Notes: a model not told the origin generated them from the sequence alone. 64,000 nucleotides of DNA from Siphonodentalium dalli (GCA_032622095.1 CP136062.1:6634001-6698000); one strand, 5' to 3'; counted from the first letter of the stretch, positions 42,897-54,181 are shown. Program-made: numbers and translations.

Positions 42897-42974
42897 GCGC
42901 AGTGCGTAGCCGAGTGGTGAGAGCGTCAAACCTTCAGTTTTGTTTTATTGCGACGTGAGTTCGAATCCCGTCAA
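42897..42974 (+). ncRNA. tRNA-like sequence: SINE head or tRNA pseudogene
   Basis: TAGCCGAGTGGTGAGAGCG fits an RNA polymerase III A-box/D-arm, and GAGTTCGAATCCCG fits the B-box/T-arm, 35 bases apart. The anticodon stem (CAAAC / TTTTG) is imperfect, the would-be anticodon is UCA, and no 7-bp acceptor stem forms. It is therefore not a working tRNA. This is the usual 5' head of mollusc-type tRNA-derived SINEs. A T-run (about 42985-42995) follows and could terminate transcription. Confidence 0.65.
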
Positions 42975-43959
42975 ATTATCTACTATCTTTTTTTTTATTT
43001 TTAACATGTTTTGGTGTATTTTAATCATCAAATACGAATAATACCAAACTAAAGATAATGTGAAGATGCTTTTTATGTTCGATAAATAACTATAATATAA
43101 ACGTCGATGTGTTATTGAATCGGATATAAAACAATAAACAAGTGGTTCGGTTTTCGCATATATAACATGAAGCGCGCTTAATGAACGTTCGGTCCGAAGA
43201 ATATAATGAGTGATTATCAACAACACACAAATAGACTTTTCTGGGACAGGTCGATTTGGATCCGTTTTGGACTCTGGATTTCCCAAAAGTCATCTCCGTT
43301 TCGCGTGTAGCATAATATGAATCTTCGGAGGAGATGTGTTATCAAGCACATGGGCCCAAATTGCAAACTTTGAGGGCCCGTAACTCTTGCATTTCTTCTC
43401 GGATTTCAAAAATCGTTTCCGGTGTGAGTTTGTTTTCGTTCGGGAAATACATAAACTTAAATATATGAATGTCAATCAAAATTTTATTTTTCAAAAAATT
43501 TGCCCCCCACCCCAGTGTCAAAATATATGTCCGACCCTGTCCAATTTTCCTTCTCTGACTAAACTGACAACGGTCAACACGATTATGAAAACCACATGCA
43601 GTTATCTGGAATGATACAAGAGGACAACAGAGTACAATCAAATAGAGGTTTGCCAACTATGGGCGGTAACTCCTCACGGAAAGCGCGGACACAAATTATG
43701 ATGCCCGTGGGCAGTAGGGCACATCGAGATGTGCATACAGTCCAATTGTTGATGCTCTGCTCCTTATAATTTCCGAGATAATAAAATGACATTTTTTTAG
43801 ATAAAGGGAGATAACTCCTCGGGTAAAACGCGGACAATATTCGTTATGCGACGATGGCATACAAATCTTGTATCCCAAGATACCTACCAAGTTTTAGTGT
43901 GCTACTCCTGGTACTTTTCGAGTAATAAGGGTTGCAAAAGTGTCCAGTATAATAATAAT
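42975..43959. other. Gene-free stretch
   Basis: Poly-T run directly after the tRNA-like head. 43640-43720 and 43800-43870 share GATAACTCCTC.GG.AAAGCGCGGAC / GGAGATAACTCCTCGGGTAA blocks, a two-copy repeat ~130 bp apart. No gene called; overlapping frames at 43290-43890 are unsupported. Confidence 0.45.
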
Positions 43960-44029
43960 AACTAGAATGAAATTGAAATTGCACTGCAATTTCGATACTT
44001 CAATGTTTACCAAGGGGAAGAGCTATCGC

Positions 44030-44890
44030 AACCATTTGTGTGTGCGTGTAGCACATGAGAAGACGAACCTAATAGAGCAAGTCCGAACTCGATAGCTCAA
44101 GCCGTTCCGCAGGAGATGCGCACACAACAGTAATCAACATGAAGAGCGTTTTGTGCCAAGGTCAAGGTCGGACGAACTCCGCACCCAGTCCAGTCAATAG
44201 CCAAGGACGGGAGCTATGTACGTACACAAAATCAAGGCAATCCGTAGAGTCGTTTTGGATATATTCGCCTTTTTCAAAGAAATCAGGGCGAGGCATGCAC
44301 CTTGCAGGATACCCAAAAGTCAAAATTTGAATCGGGTGCTGTGACGTCAGTTTTTGGTCGATTTTTTTACGGCGTTGTCTTCAGTTCGGAATAGCGATGC
44401 CGCCCTATGAATTTGGTCAAATTCAGAAGAAAAACGTTTTTCAAAGAGTGTTAAACGATTATTCGACCAATACCGAACTTTCGAACCGGATGTGCTATCC
44501 ATACCATTTTTCGCGTGTTTGTAACAAATGATGAGAGGAAACTAATAATGCAAGTCCGAACTCGATATCTCAAGCCGTTCCGGAGGAGATACGGTCACAA
44601 CAGTAATACACATGAAGAGCGTTTAGTGCAAAGATCAAGGTCGTACACAATTCACACCCAGGACGAACGCTATATATGTACCAAAAATCATTCTAATCAG
44701 TCAATCAATTTTTGACCCATAAGAGATCCAAGCTCAATAAAAGTTCAATCTAGTTTAAATGTGGCTAAAATCAAACCGCCATTACTCCGCCATTTTTTGA
44801 CCGATTGACCTAGTTTATATTGCATATTAATCGTCTTTGCCATGCGATACCACCCTGTGAGTTTGATCAAATTAGGACGAACTTTTTTTG
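44030..44890 (+). repeat. ~470-bp tandem duplication, two diverged copies
   Basis: Copy 1 from about 44040 and copy 2 from about 44512 share CAAGTCCGAACTCGATA.CTC, AAGCCGTTCCG.AGGAGAT, CACATGAAGAGCGTTT, CAAGGTCG.AC and a TTTGATCAAATT / TTTGGTCAAATT end. Frames within are not supported as genes. Confidence 0.7.
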
Positions 44891-45120
44891 CCTACCAGAT
44901 AGGATCACGAGACATCAGCAGGAACAAGAATGGAGATTTCAAATGACTACATTCTGATTCATGAAACTAGGTATTTAACATTCCTATAGAAATATTACCA
45001 GGATATCAGATGGGGTTTGACATTGAACAAATAAAACTGATTTACTTGTTGACGGGTCAGCGATTATCTCAATATCATAGGGGCAAGTTCAGTTTCAACC
45101 CCATACAGTACCCTAGTAGA
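44891..45120. other. Short unannotated stretch
   Basis: No repeat or gene recognised. Confidence 0.3.
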
Positions 45121-45390
45121 AATGAATGATTGCCGCAACCTTCCGGCAATCATGATTTTAGGTTGCGAAGTATTTTCATGATTGCGGCAATAAGTCCCAT
45201 GCTTGCAATATGATTGCAAAGGTTCATACATGGTTCCCAAAGTTGCGGATATGATTGCGAAGGTTGCAGAATATGATTCCCAAAGTTGCAGACGTGGTTG
45301 TGAGTAGAAAATATGAAGCCTCCAATGATTGAGAAGGTTTAATTCATAGTTGCGATGATGACTGCGAAGGTTGCGATACAAAAACAAACA
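45121..45390. repeat. Degenerate ATTGCGAAGGTTGC minisatellite
   Basis: Words such as GATTGCGGCAA, GATTGCAAAGGTT, GATTGCGAAGGTTGCAGA and GACTGCGAAGGTTGC recur every 20-35 bases. The 119-residue minus-strand frame over it is a by-product. Confidence 0.6.
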
Positions 45391-46855
45391 TAAATAGTTT
45401 AAGTACAGCAATTTCGTTCTCATAAAATTTCTAATTCCAGATTTTATAGGCCCAGAAATAAACTAAGTCCAACATTTAACTTTATTTTTAAGGTTTTGGT
45501 GCATTTAGTTTAAAATATACGTTTTTACCATTCATCGGAAAGGTATCGAATGGAGCAGGCATTAAGCAATATTTTGGACTAATTAAATCCCAAAAAAATA
45601 TTTACATGTCTAAGGGATCCAGAATAGTTCATAAGATCAAAATTTCACACTAAGCTTAGAGTAACATAATCTCAGCTTTTAAAAATGACTATTTTGTTAC
45701 ATTGGAGAAGCTGTCCTTCTCTACACAATAAGGTGCACTATCCAAAAGACGATTGGTGGCCCTGAAGTAGGACCAAATTTCCAAAGATTATATGCTTCAA
45801 TATTAAAACTACTTCAATTAATCCAAAAATGTCTGATTTTGATCAACAATCAATCTAATGTAGGAACATGTGTCCCTTTAAAATAATCCATTCATTTATA
45901 TAAAGCAAAACTATGAAGACACATTCTAATGCTCTTTACAGTCTCAGTTCACAACCATACATCATTTTGCAAAACATTTATCTCATATGCAAACACAATG
46001 CATGCACTGTCCTGCCATAGAACCATGCATGCAGACACCACAATACTAGAAACTCTTTGTGTGCAACCTATCTGTCAGGCAAATTTAACCTTCACACAGA
46101 TGATGACATACCTAGAGATACAATGTAGGATCATGTTTCATTGAAACACTGCAGTCTTGCATTCTGTGATACATGACACATATTAGAATCTGTGGGACAT
46201 ATATCATTTATAAAATACAAAAATAATTGGGACGGGTGATAAAATCGGGACGGACGCTGATGAGAAACAAGGAATCTCTGTTGAATGGCCTTAATTATGA
46301 CATGTCCGTTCAGTCGGCCCAGTGGTTTCTGAGCTATTGTTCTTGTTTAGAGATGTGAGTGGCTTGTAGACCATGCAACATTCGGAGCAGAACATATGTC
46401 TTCCATAGATGTGCTGATACGTGAGGGGCGAGTCCATTATTTCCATAGAACCCAGACCCAAGTAGTCAATACATGGTTCGGTCGTCTTCCTCTTTGAATT
46501 CTGTCATCAACATCAAGATTATTTTTGCTGTTTCGAGTTATACCAACGTCAGTGACAGATTCAGTTGTTGTAATAGTCTTGTCTTCATACTGAAAATCTT
46601 GCGAAGGTTGATCTTTTTTCTAGACTTATAATGTGACAACAGCACTTTTACTGGGATTGATCTTGTATCTTTCATGACGTATGTAGTCTTCAAAATTAGA
46701 ACTAGTTTTATCACAGACTTGTTCAAATTTAACACGGTTTACGGTACGGTTGTATAGATGGCGCCCGTTTTCAACCATGTGCTTTGTTCTGGATCTGAAT
46801 ATGTTAACCCCGCATCACAATTCTCAGATCGAAAAGCACATGCAGTCATCCATCA
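45391..46855. other. Gene-free stretch
   Basis: AT-rich, no supported gene, RNA or element. Confidence 0.4.
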
Positions 46856-46861
46856 CGCATC

Positions 46862-47092
46862 ATGTCGACCATCAAAATATTTTGTCTGAATGATCCAACC
46901 AAATATAATGAAAATGTGCATGCTATGGATGCAGTGCTAAAGGACACTGGTGACAGGGTTAACGTAAGAATCGACCAAAATGAAGAGGCGAGCGAAATGT
47001 TTTGCAAAGGAAGCTACTTTTGTATCTCTAACTCAGAAGTTAGACCGAGGGAAAACGATCTGAGCCTGGTCAGAGTTGGGAAATCGTCAAAT
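46862..47092 (+). CDS. Candidate first coding exon, unknown product
   Basis: Opens ATGTCGACCATCAAAATA (CATC-ATG-TCG context) and stays open for 77 codons up to a strong splice donor, AAT followed by GTAAGT at 47093. The peptide is mixed-composition and globular-looking (FCLNDPTKYNENVHAMDAVL; charged middle; FCKGSYFCISN). No family recognised. Without the splice the frame would run only to 47146. No second exon was identified downstream in the window. It might be an ancient repeat fragment or chance. Confidence 0.28.
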
Positions 47093-47249
47093 GTAAGTAT
47101 CATTATATCTTATGTTCCAATGACCAATTATGAAAAGAAAACGTAGTTTTTCATGTACATACCATCCGCGGTTATTAAAAAATTTATCAATATCATAAAA
47201 TATTGAATTAATTGTTGGTATCAGTAGTCATCGGTACTACTACTACTAG

Positions 47250-47437
47250 CACAGTCCCTAGGAATCACTGTTAGTTGAATAAAATATTATTTAATAATAT
47301 TAAATCAATATATTATAGTTAGTTATTATATTAATATATAGACCTGTTATCTGTATAGTGGATGTAATGTATCTAGATCTATTTGTTATATTTTAATCAA
47401 ATTTAATATTACATGGACAGTGATTCCTAGGACTGTG
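47250..47437. mobile_element. Small MITE, 188 bp, ~22-bp terminal repeats
   Basis: Left CACAGTCCCTAGGAATCACT and right, read inward, CACAGTCCTAGGAATCACTG; they differ by one extra C. The centre is almost pure A/T with TTTAATAATATTAAAT. No clear target duplication, so the superfamily is open. Confidence 0.65.
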
Positions 47438-47512
47438 TCTCAATTTCGCCAAAAATAATTGAAAAATGTCATTCAATAAAAACGTCTTTTATCTCCATCA
47501 AAATGTGCCTAC

Positions 47513-47732
47513 CTGTTATACATGCAAGAAAAACATCATGACTGGTACTTTTGAACCTCAAAACAGTGACTTTATCACAAAAATAAGGCTCTGAAATTTG
47601 TTGTCTCATTAAATTTTCTGTAAACATTGGCCCAGTAATGTGACCACCAAAAACCACACACAGCCAATCTTCAATGATAGCAGACAACTTTGATTGGTTA
47701 TCAGTCAGATGCTGGGAAAATCCACCCCTCAA
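47513..47732 (-). CDS. Candidate exon on minus strand, unknown product
   Basis: An open minus-strand segment with protein-like composition (LSAIIEDWLCVVFGGHITG, then CDKVTVLRFKSTSHDVFLA) that ends at ACAG followed by the donor-like GTAGGC (47512-47507). Amino-acid use is unlike the repeat frames nearby. I do not recognise a family, and the acceptor side is uncertain. If real, it belongs to a host gene transcribed opposite to the 46.9-kb candidate. Confidence 0.25.
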
Positions 47733-48485
47733 TCAGTTACTCTCAACAATAGAAATGACTTAAAGAGTCACAACAATCTTCCCCGATATGATCCAATATA
47801 CCCCAATTGACTGAAGCAATAATACGGCGGAATCCCGCAGATATCTATTTTTAGGCACAATTCTAATTCGCGCGATCCGATTGGTCAGCGATCTTTCGTC
47901 ACCAATTTGATACGTTGTTTTTACGACTTGAGAATAATAAATCTCAAGACGAAGTAAATTACTTAAAACTTAATTAGTTAGAACGCATTCTTGAATTATA
48001 TTACCGGAGTTTTAACTCGGTTTATGGTGTGTTGAATGGGAATGTCGGATCCTCGCATATGAATTCAACGATTATTGCCTGGAAAACTGATCAAAAACTC
48101 TGTTCGAATTGAAGTTCTTTTGATCATGCTATGTTGTTGACACTGTAACCCGTTATTGACATTTTAATTGAATATTGTCAACAGCGGGAATTCTCAGCAT
48201 GATGACCCAGGAGAGTGACTCAGGTCTCAGTGGGAACTGTTGGAGAACCTATTGTTCAAACACGCAGATTAAAAAAAACAGTAGCGTCAGAAAAATGTAC
48301 ATGTAGCAAGTGCAATATTACAATAAAATTTACATGTACCGGTATGACTTTGGCCTGGACTGACTGCATTAGGCCTACACAAAGGCCCTACAGATTCAAA
48401 TTCAACTCAAGTTTCAGTGACCTGTAGTATTGAAATGACTAATTTCAAAATGTGTAGCCCAATATTAGATATGTTGGGGGAAGGG
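47733..48485. other. Gene-free stretch
   Basis: AT-rich, with ACATGTACCGGTATG near 48330. Nothing else recognised. Confidence 0.4.
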
Positions 48486-50221
48486 TAGATCATGCCATGA
48501 ATTTCTACTCTGGCTACTATGAGAGGCGATATTCACATTTAATAATGAATTGCGCTTGAGTGCAACTGAATGCGCTTGAGTGCAACTGAATGCGCTTGAG
48601 CGAAATTTATTGCACTTAAGGGCCAATTGTTGTACATAAGTGCGATAAAATATTGTATGTAACTACACATACATGCAAGGCATTTATGCCTAAGCGTTAT
48701 GGGTTGCACTTAATAAGCATGATTAATTGCGCTCAAGTGCAATTAATTATAACTACTATCTAACCTACCCATAAAAATATTAATTGGCATAACCTGGAGT
48801 ACGGCCTAGCAACACAAGAGGAGCATGTGCTAATTCTAACCTTTTTAATAAGCCTAGTACAGTGTATACCTGTAACTGTATGTGTGCAACAATCAAAGAT
48901 AATCCATAATTTCATATAATCAGCATCCCTTATATCCAAAAAATGTATGTCTCCTCTAGTATGTTTTAATATAACTTTTTAAAAGAATGTGTGCACATAT
49001 TTGAGCCATGGTTATGGTCATATAGCAAGAATGTGGAATCGCCTGCTTACCTCATATGGTGTAGTTATTGACTTAAATCGGGTGAGAAACCCTATTGTCA
49101 TATTATCAGCATCTCTGTCCCAAAAATTGGTGTTACATTCTAGGAGCTTTGGTGTCACACTCCTCGAGCTCTGGTAGTTTCATTAAATCAGCGTCTCTTG
49201 CACAGATCTATAGTATTTCCATGTCATATACTGTAGCACGAATATGGTGTCATCGAAGACCTGCTTCCCTCATATGGTGTACATGTATATACTCGAAAAT
49301 CAGAGTTGCCCCAACTAATACAGAAGTTAATGCTATCACGAGTTGCCACAATTAAAACAGAAGGTAATCCTATCGAGATTCTACCATTTCGATAAAGAAC
49401 TTAGGCTTGCTCCCTACCCATCCAAACCAATGAAAACAAGAGGCAATATATCAACAAGAGCTAAGGTTGAGTTATGGATAAACTTATTTATTCACCTTGG
49501 GTGTTTAGTTACATAAACCATGAAATACGCTTAAGATTAGGCAATTGATTGCGCGTAAGAAAAATTGATTCCGCTTAAAGCACAAATAATTATATTTTCA
49601 AGAACAAATTACTATGCTTAAGCGCAATCGATTGCACTTAAGATCAATGAATGCGCCTAAGCTCAATGATAAGTTCAACGAATTGTGCTTAAGTGCAATT
49701 AATTGCGCTTAAGTGCAATTAATTATGCTTGAGCGCACTTCATTTTTAAATGTCAATTTGGTCTCCCAGAGGCTAATGCCTGTAGAAATCATATTCTACC
49801 AGTACAAAACCTGGGAACTTTTTGATATTCTTCATAACAAGGGGAATATATTCCTTTGTTAATACCCATCGCTTAATTGTTTATACATAAGTAGGCGAAA
49901 GTGCCAGCTCGAGGTGACATTATTTAACAGACTTGATGGGCGAGTTTCTATGCGCACTTACAATCATGGAATTTTTCCAGGGTAATTAATTCAGTGTTTT
50001 GATATCAGCTCACTAAAGTCACAAAAAGTATGCATTTTGGAGATTGGACCTTCCCCCATACTTTGAAGTTGATTATTGAGGAACAAATATAAACAAAGAA
50101 ATATGTTCCCTGCCTTGTTTGTTCAATGTTATAAAGTTCCCTATCAAGTTCCCAAGTTTTGTACTGATGAAATAAGATCTCTACAGGCGCTACACAGAGT
50201 AAAGATTCATGGCATGATCTA
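48486..50221. mobile_element. Foldback/MITE split by a nested insertion
   Basis: Left TAGATCATGCCATGAAT (48486) is inverted at ATTCATGGCATGATCTA (ending 50221). The terminal repeats continue, past the nested element at 48520-49768, through GCCTGTAGAAATCATATT and CAGTACAAAACCTGGGAACT (49775-49820), which matches the inverse of 50120-50190. Removing the insert leaves a ~490-bp hairpin-type element. Related ends occur at 25470, 58755 and 59380. Confidence 0.7.
48520..49768. mobile_element. Nested CTTAAG-palindrome transposon, 1.25 kb
   Basis: Left TGAGAGGCGATATTCACATT and right, read inward, TGGGAGACCAAATTGACATT are imperfect terminal repeats, continuing TTAAWAATGAAKTGCGCT. Subterminal blocks (48545-48760, 49520-49740) are packed with palindromic words TTGCGCTTAAGTGCAA and AATTAATT. 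The flanks GGCTACT and GGCTAAT may be a decayed 7-bp duplication. The middle (48770-49510) has no transposase. Confidence 0.7.
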
Positions 50222-50930
50222 GGGGAGGGGGTTTCTTCAATTTCAACTAGATAGCTCCAGGCTGTTGACCGAACATTCAACAATAATTTAAACAAGGAAT
50301 AAATCATGCCAAAAGCTGGGATTTGTTCATGATTGCCAAATACTCAATTAATAAATTCAACTGCAAGTCTATCACAGCTAGTGACAGTCAGTTGTGGTAT
50401 TCAGTTATTAACATACTTTTTAATTATATTAAATTTAATTCATTAGTGAAAATTCATATATGTGTTAAGTACCTTATTAATAAATCATTTAAAATAAGTC
50501 TTCTTAAATATATCCCTTCATGATATTGATGATGTCCCTCCCTCCCATGGCAGACCCCAGACTCCTATTCTGAATACTAATAACAAATAGTTGATTTTTT
50601 GTGTAATATGGATAGTGACAATGGAGTGAAATCTTCTGGAACTGTATGATAGATCTCTCTGAGAATAATTGTCATTGAGCATCAAATTGATTATTTTTTG
50701 TCAAAATGACATTTTTTGATATAATTCAGTCTCATACTAATTACTTCGTGATGAGCTGGAGTTATGGACAATATTTCAGCAGCAAAAATGTAATTATTTT
50801 CATATTTATAATAGTGTGAAATAACCATGACTTCTATCCTCTATTTTTTCTATCCGGTACTCATGATTCACCTGTTATTCAGGATTTATGGCAGGTGCTA
50901 ATATACCATCAGTAGTCAGAGTAATAAAAA
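50222..50930. other. Gene-free stretch
   Basis: AT-rich, nothing recognised. Confidence 0.4.
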
Positions 50931-50931
50931 C

Positions 50932-51070
50932 TACAGTATGCCCTAATTAGTCGACTCCATGAGCACAGCAGAATTATGGGTAACTTTTCAGGATTTAGTT
51001 GGAAATATGGCTTGTTGCCATTCATTGGAAAGCTCTCCCATATATTAATGAAGTGGCAGTGTCTCAGGAG
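50932..51070 (+). mobile_element. Partial Tc1/mariner-type MITE
   Basis: After TA the sequence reads CAGTATGCCCTAATTAGTCG, CACAGCAGAATTATGGGTAA and TTTTCAGGATTTAGTTGG, matching the ends of 51138-51316. No right end found; it is truncated or interrupted. Confidence 0.6.
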
Positions 51071-51137
51071 CAGAACATTAATTTGATTTGGCCTTACTAA
51101 AGCTACTAAACTCAGCAGAACCACCACAATCATAGTA

Positions 51138-51316
51138 CAGTAATGCCCTTAAATAATTGACTCCTTAACCACAGCAGAATTATGGGTAACTTTTCAGCAA
51201 TTAGTCGAAAATATGGCTTTCCGGTAAATAGCAACAAGCCATATCTCCAACTAAATCCTGAAAAGTTACCCATAATTCTGATGTGGTTAACCCGTCGATT
51301 AATTAGGGCATTACTC
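51138..51316. mobile_element. Tc1/mariner-type hairpin MITE, 179 bp, TA flanks
   Basis: Left CAGTAATGCCC and right GGGCATTACTC, bounded by TA (51136-51137, 51317-51318). The arms are ~80 bases, with AGAATTATGGGTAACTTTTC in both, and a short loop near 51225-51232. Related to 22291-22391 and 50932. Confidence 0.8.
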
Positions 51317-51724
51317 TATGTGGTTCATTTATAAGCCAAAATACCAAACCCGGAGTGTCAGAACTAGAACTAATTACTACACAAAATGTCTATTTAGGAA
51401 TAAAATCAATTAATTTTTTCATTATGGAGCAGCATTCACCTTTCCATGATTGAACATGGTAGTTTCCAGTAGGGATCCTAGAATATGTAAGAGAATACAT
51501 TACATTGGCCTAACAATATTTACTTTGACCTTGTAAAACAATGCATTCTCTTATGTGAGGCTACCTATGGTACCTGCACACAAATTGTGTGTTAGACTTA
51601 CAAACTGAAGGGATTTCCAAACACCTTGTGATGCTATCTTTTTACAATGTAAAGTGTTCTAAGAGGAAAGTTCAAATAATTTTGCACATTTCATGACTCA
51701 TGGAACTTCCTGAAATTTTGCAAA
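51317..51724. other. Gene-free stretch
   Basis: Nothing recognised beyond AT-rich DNA. Confidence 0.4.
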
Positions 51725-52050
51725 AACACCATGAAGCGTAATGACATTAAGTTTAAGCATAACGACATTACGCTTAAGCGTAATGGCTTTACGCTTAATC
51801 GTAATAGATTATACTTTGAAAAGCATAATGGAAATCTGAATTACGCTCAAGCATAATGGCTTAATGCATTACGCTTAAAAGAAATTGGCTATTAAATGTG
51901 AATTTGAACTCCCATACAATATGGGACATGGTTTTAATATTTACTTCTTATTTGCACTTAGGCATAAATATGAAAATTATGATCCTTTTGTGCTTGAGCA
52001 TAAATAATTTGCATTTACGCGTAAGTGATTTAGGCTTAAGCGCAAATATG
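51725..52050. mobile_element. Second CTTAAG-palindrome element end
   Basis: Many AAGCGTAATG / CATTACGCTTAAG words at 51730-51885, followed by TTAAATGTGAATTTGAACTC-CC at 51891-51912. The last part, inverted, resembles the TGGGAGACCAAATTGACATT terminus at 49768. A further cluster of TTAAGCGCAAAT words lies at 51950-52045. Probably a truncated relative of 48520-49768. Confidence 0.5.
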
Positions 52051-53188
52051 GAATAAATGTAAAAGTACATGCCATTCCATACTCATGACCTAAAGTTCTA
52101 AACCTGATAAATTGCTGTGGACATGACCAATTTCAAACAGCATGACAAATTTTTATCAAATATACTGAGAAATATATTTTTCAACTTGAAGTCTTTTTGA
52201 TGAAAATTTGTTATGTCTTATCCATTGACAAAGGCATAATCTTATTTGTTGAGTTTGAAATGTTCTGTCACTTCTCTATCGTGTTGGTGCCCATATATGA
52301 GCTCGTGTGCTGATACAAAATACGTGTGAAGATTTCGTGTAAAGTTGAAGTCGAAACCGAAAGCATCCTATAATTAATAGTTAGTTGATACATACATGTC
52401 AAGATTCCCGAAGATAAGATTGTCCGGCCATCAGGAAACATATCTGTGATCGCCCATTGAACCAGTCTATGTTATTTGCTGTGACTTTAACACTAGAATG
52501 TGTTTCAGTAGCTTCTAAATAAAATGGCGACCTCCAATCCGGCCATGTGCTAAACGGAAAGAGTAACGATAACTCTTGAAGACTATCGGTCAAAACCAAT
52601 ATATGTTATTGAACATGTCCTCAAAACCAAGGGATTCAGATTTGGTTTTGATCAAAACCAAGGGAATCAGATTTGGTATTGATCAATACCAACAAAAACC
52701 GAATATATTGTCAGTGTATGTCTGGCATATACAGGCTTGATGTAGAACATTTTCAACCATGATGCTTGTTTGGGCGGGGTCTCGAAAGCTTCAAATCGCT
52801 AAGGGACTTAGTTGAATGTATCGGTCGGAATAATCTGGGCAAGAAGGTACAATATGATATGTTTTACTTAAATAGCTCAGAGTTAGCCACCCCGCCTGGT
52901 AGCTTTCGGGGTCATATATAGCCCCTGCATGCGTCGGGGAAATCCTGATCCACCACTGCTATAAATAAGAGAGGACTGGTAATTATTTAAATAGAAAGTC
53001 TACCATATGGGTTATCCCACGAACAATTAGTTTAAGTGGCCTGGCGACTCGGTCCAAGATAACGGCTTATCTACATTCCGACTTAATTGGAACTAAAACT
53101 GATTAGGTTGTCAGTGGACACATATTACATCGTCTGTATGATCCATGTAAAACGCCAAATAGACGATAATTACAGAGATTACATGCAT
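52051..53188. other. Gene-free stretch with one short duplication
   Basis: At 52622-52690, AAAACCAAGGGATTCAGATT-TGGTTTTGATC is repeated once (GGGAATCAGATTTGGTATTG). No gene recognised. Confidence 0.45.
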
Positions 53189-53196
53189 GTGTGTAT

Positions 53197-53379
53197 CACA
53201 GGGGCCTGTAACGCGCTACGCTGTCCGCCCCCCCTTTTCGCTGCCCGTATACGCCGCTTCTATATACGCGCCTGCTTCACGTTACTACCATTCACTTGAA
53301 GCAGGCGCGTATATAGAAGCGGCGTATATGGGCAGCGCAAAAGGGGGGCGGACAGCGGAGCGCGTTACACGCCCCTGTG
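53197..53379. mobile_element. Near-perfect hairpin MITE, 183 bp, 8-bp TSD
   Basis: Two ~83-base arms around a ~17-base loop (about 53280-53296). Left arm starts CACAGGGGCCTGTAACGCGC; right arm ends GCGCGTTACACGCCCCTGTG. Mismatches are few (GCTACGCTG/CAGCGGAGC; GTATACG/CGTATATG). It is strikingly GC-rich. GTGTGTAT flanks it on both sides (53189-53196, 53380-53387). Eight-bp duplication with CA-starting ends suggests hAT or P mobilisation. The two frames across it (53087-53627) are not genes. Confidence 0.88.
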
Positions 53380-53387
53380 GTGTGTAT

Positions 53388-53866
53388 CCACCGTTAGGGT
53401 TTATCATCAAATCCTTCTATAAAGATAACAATTCATCCGATAATCCCATGAACAGTAACACGCGGGCGCAAATTACGTTTACGTACATGATCATATTAGA
53501 AATGAATCATGAAGAGATGCTGTTAGATGTAACTAATAAACTAATAGTTATGCTCCCCTGTCATCGTCATAAAAATTGCCGTAAATTGTTAAATCTGAGA
53601 CCGATTTACAAAATTCAAGGTAAATAAAAATGTTACAAAATCAGACTCAGAAATTGTGTGAGAATTGGCACAAATGTTCGATATTATATAATAGATAATG
53701 AATGTCTTGTGCTCTTAGTGAGCTGCGGCTCGAGGACTATTCCTCCTCTCGGACCGCTATTTTGGCATAGTCAACTCCAAGCCATCCATTATCTATATGA
53801 TATACATCTATATGTTATTCAATGTTCTATAAACTTAATGGCGTTCCTCCATTCGTTCATATTAGC
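53388..53866. other. Gene-free stretch
   Basis: No repeat or gene recognised; frames here are unsupported. Confidence 0.35.
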
Positions 53867-54181
53867 CTAAATACTGTCAGGTCAGTTCATCTCACCAACA
53901 TCGATCAACCTAAATACTGTCTGTCAGTTCATCTCCACAACATCGATCAACTTAAATACTGTCAGGTCAGTTCATCTCCCCAACATCTATCCACATAAAT
54001 ACTGTCAGGTCAGTTCATCTCCCCAACATCTATCCACATAAATACTGTCAGGTGAGTCCATCTCCCCAACATCGATCAACCTAAATACTGTCAGGTCAGT
54101 TCATCTCCCCAACATCTATCCACATAAATACTGTCAGGTCAGTTCATCTCACCAACATCGATCAACCTAAATACTGTCTGT
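53867..54181 (+). repeat. 43-bp tandem repeat, about 7 units
   Basis: CTAAATACTGTCAGGTCAGT followed by TCATCTCCCCAACATCGATC is repeated at about 53868, 53911, 53955, 53997, 54041, 54083, 54126 and 54169. Two spelling classes (ATCGATCAACC and ATCTATCCACA) alternate. Confidence 0.9.

Noticed and set aside
42897..42974. Functional tRNA gene
   Set aside because: The acceptor stem does not form, the anticodon stem has a mismatch, and the would-be anticodon is UCA.
44139..44715. Frames over the 44-kb duplication as a gene pair
   Set aside because: The two copies do not share a conserved open frame.
53087..53627. 70- and 146-residue frames over 53.1-53.6 kb
   Set aside because: Both cross the hairpin MITE at 53197-53379 and have no recognisable domain outside it.
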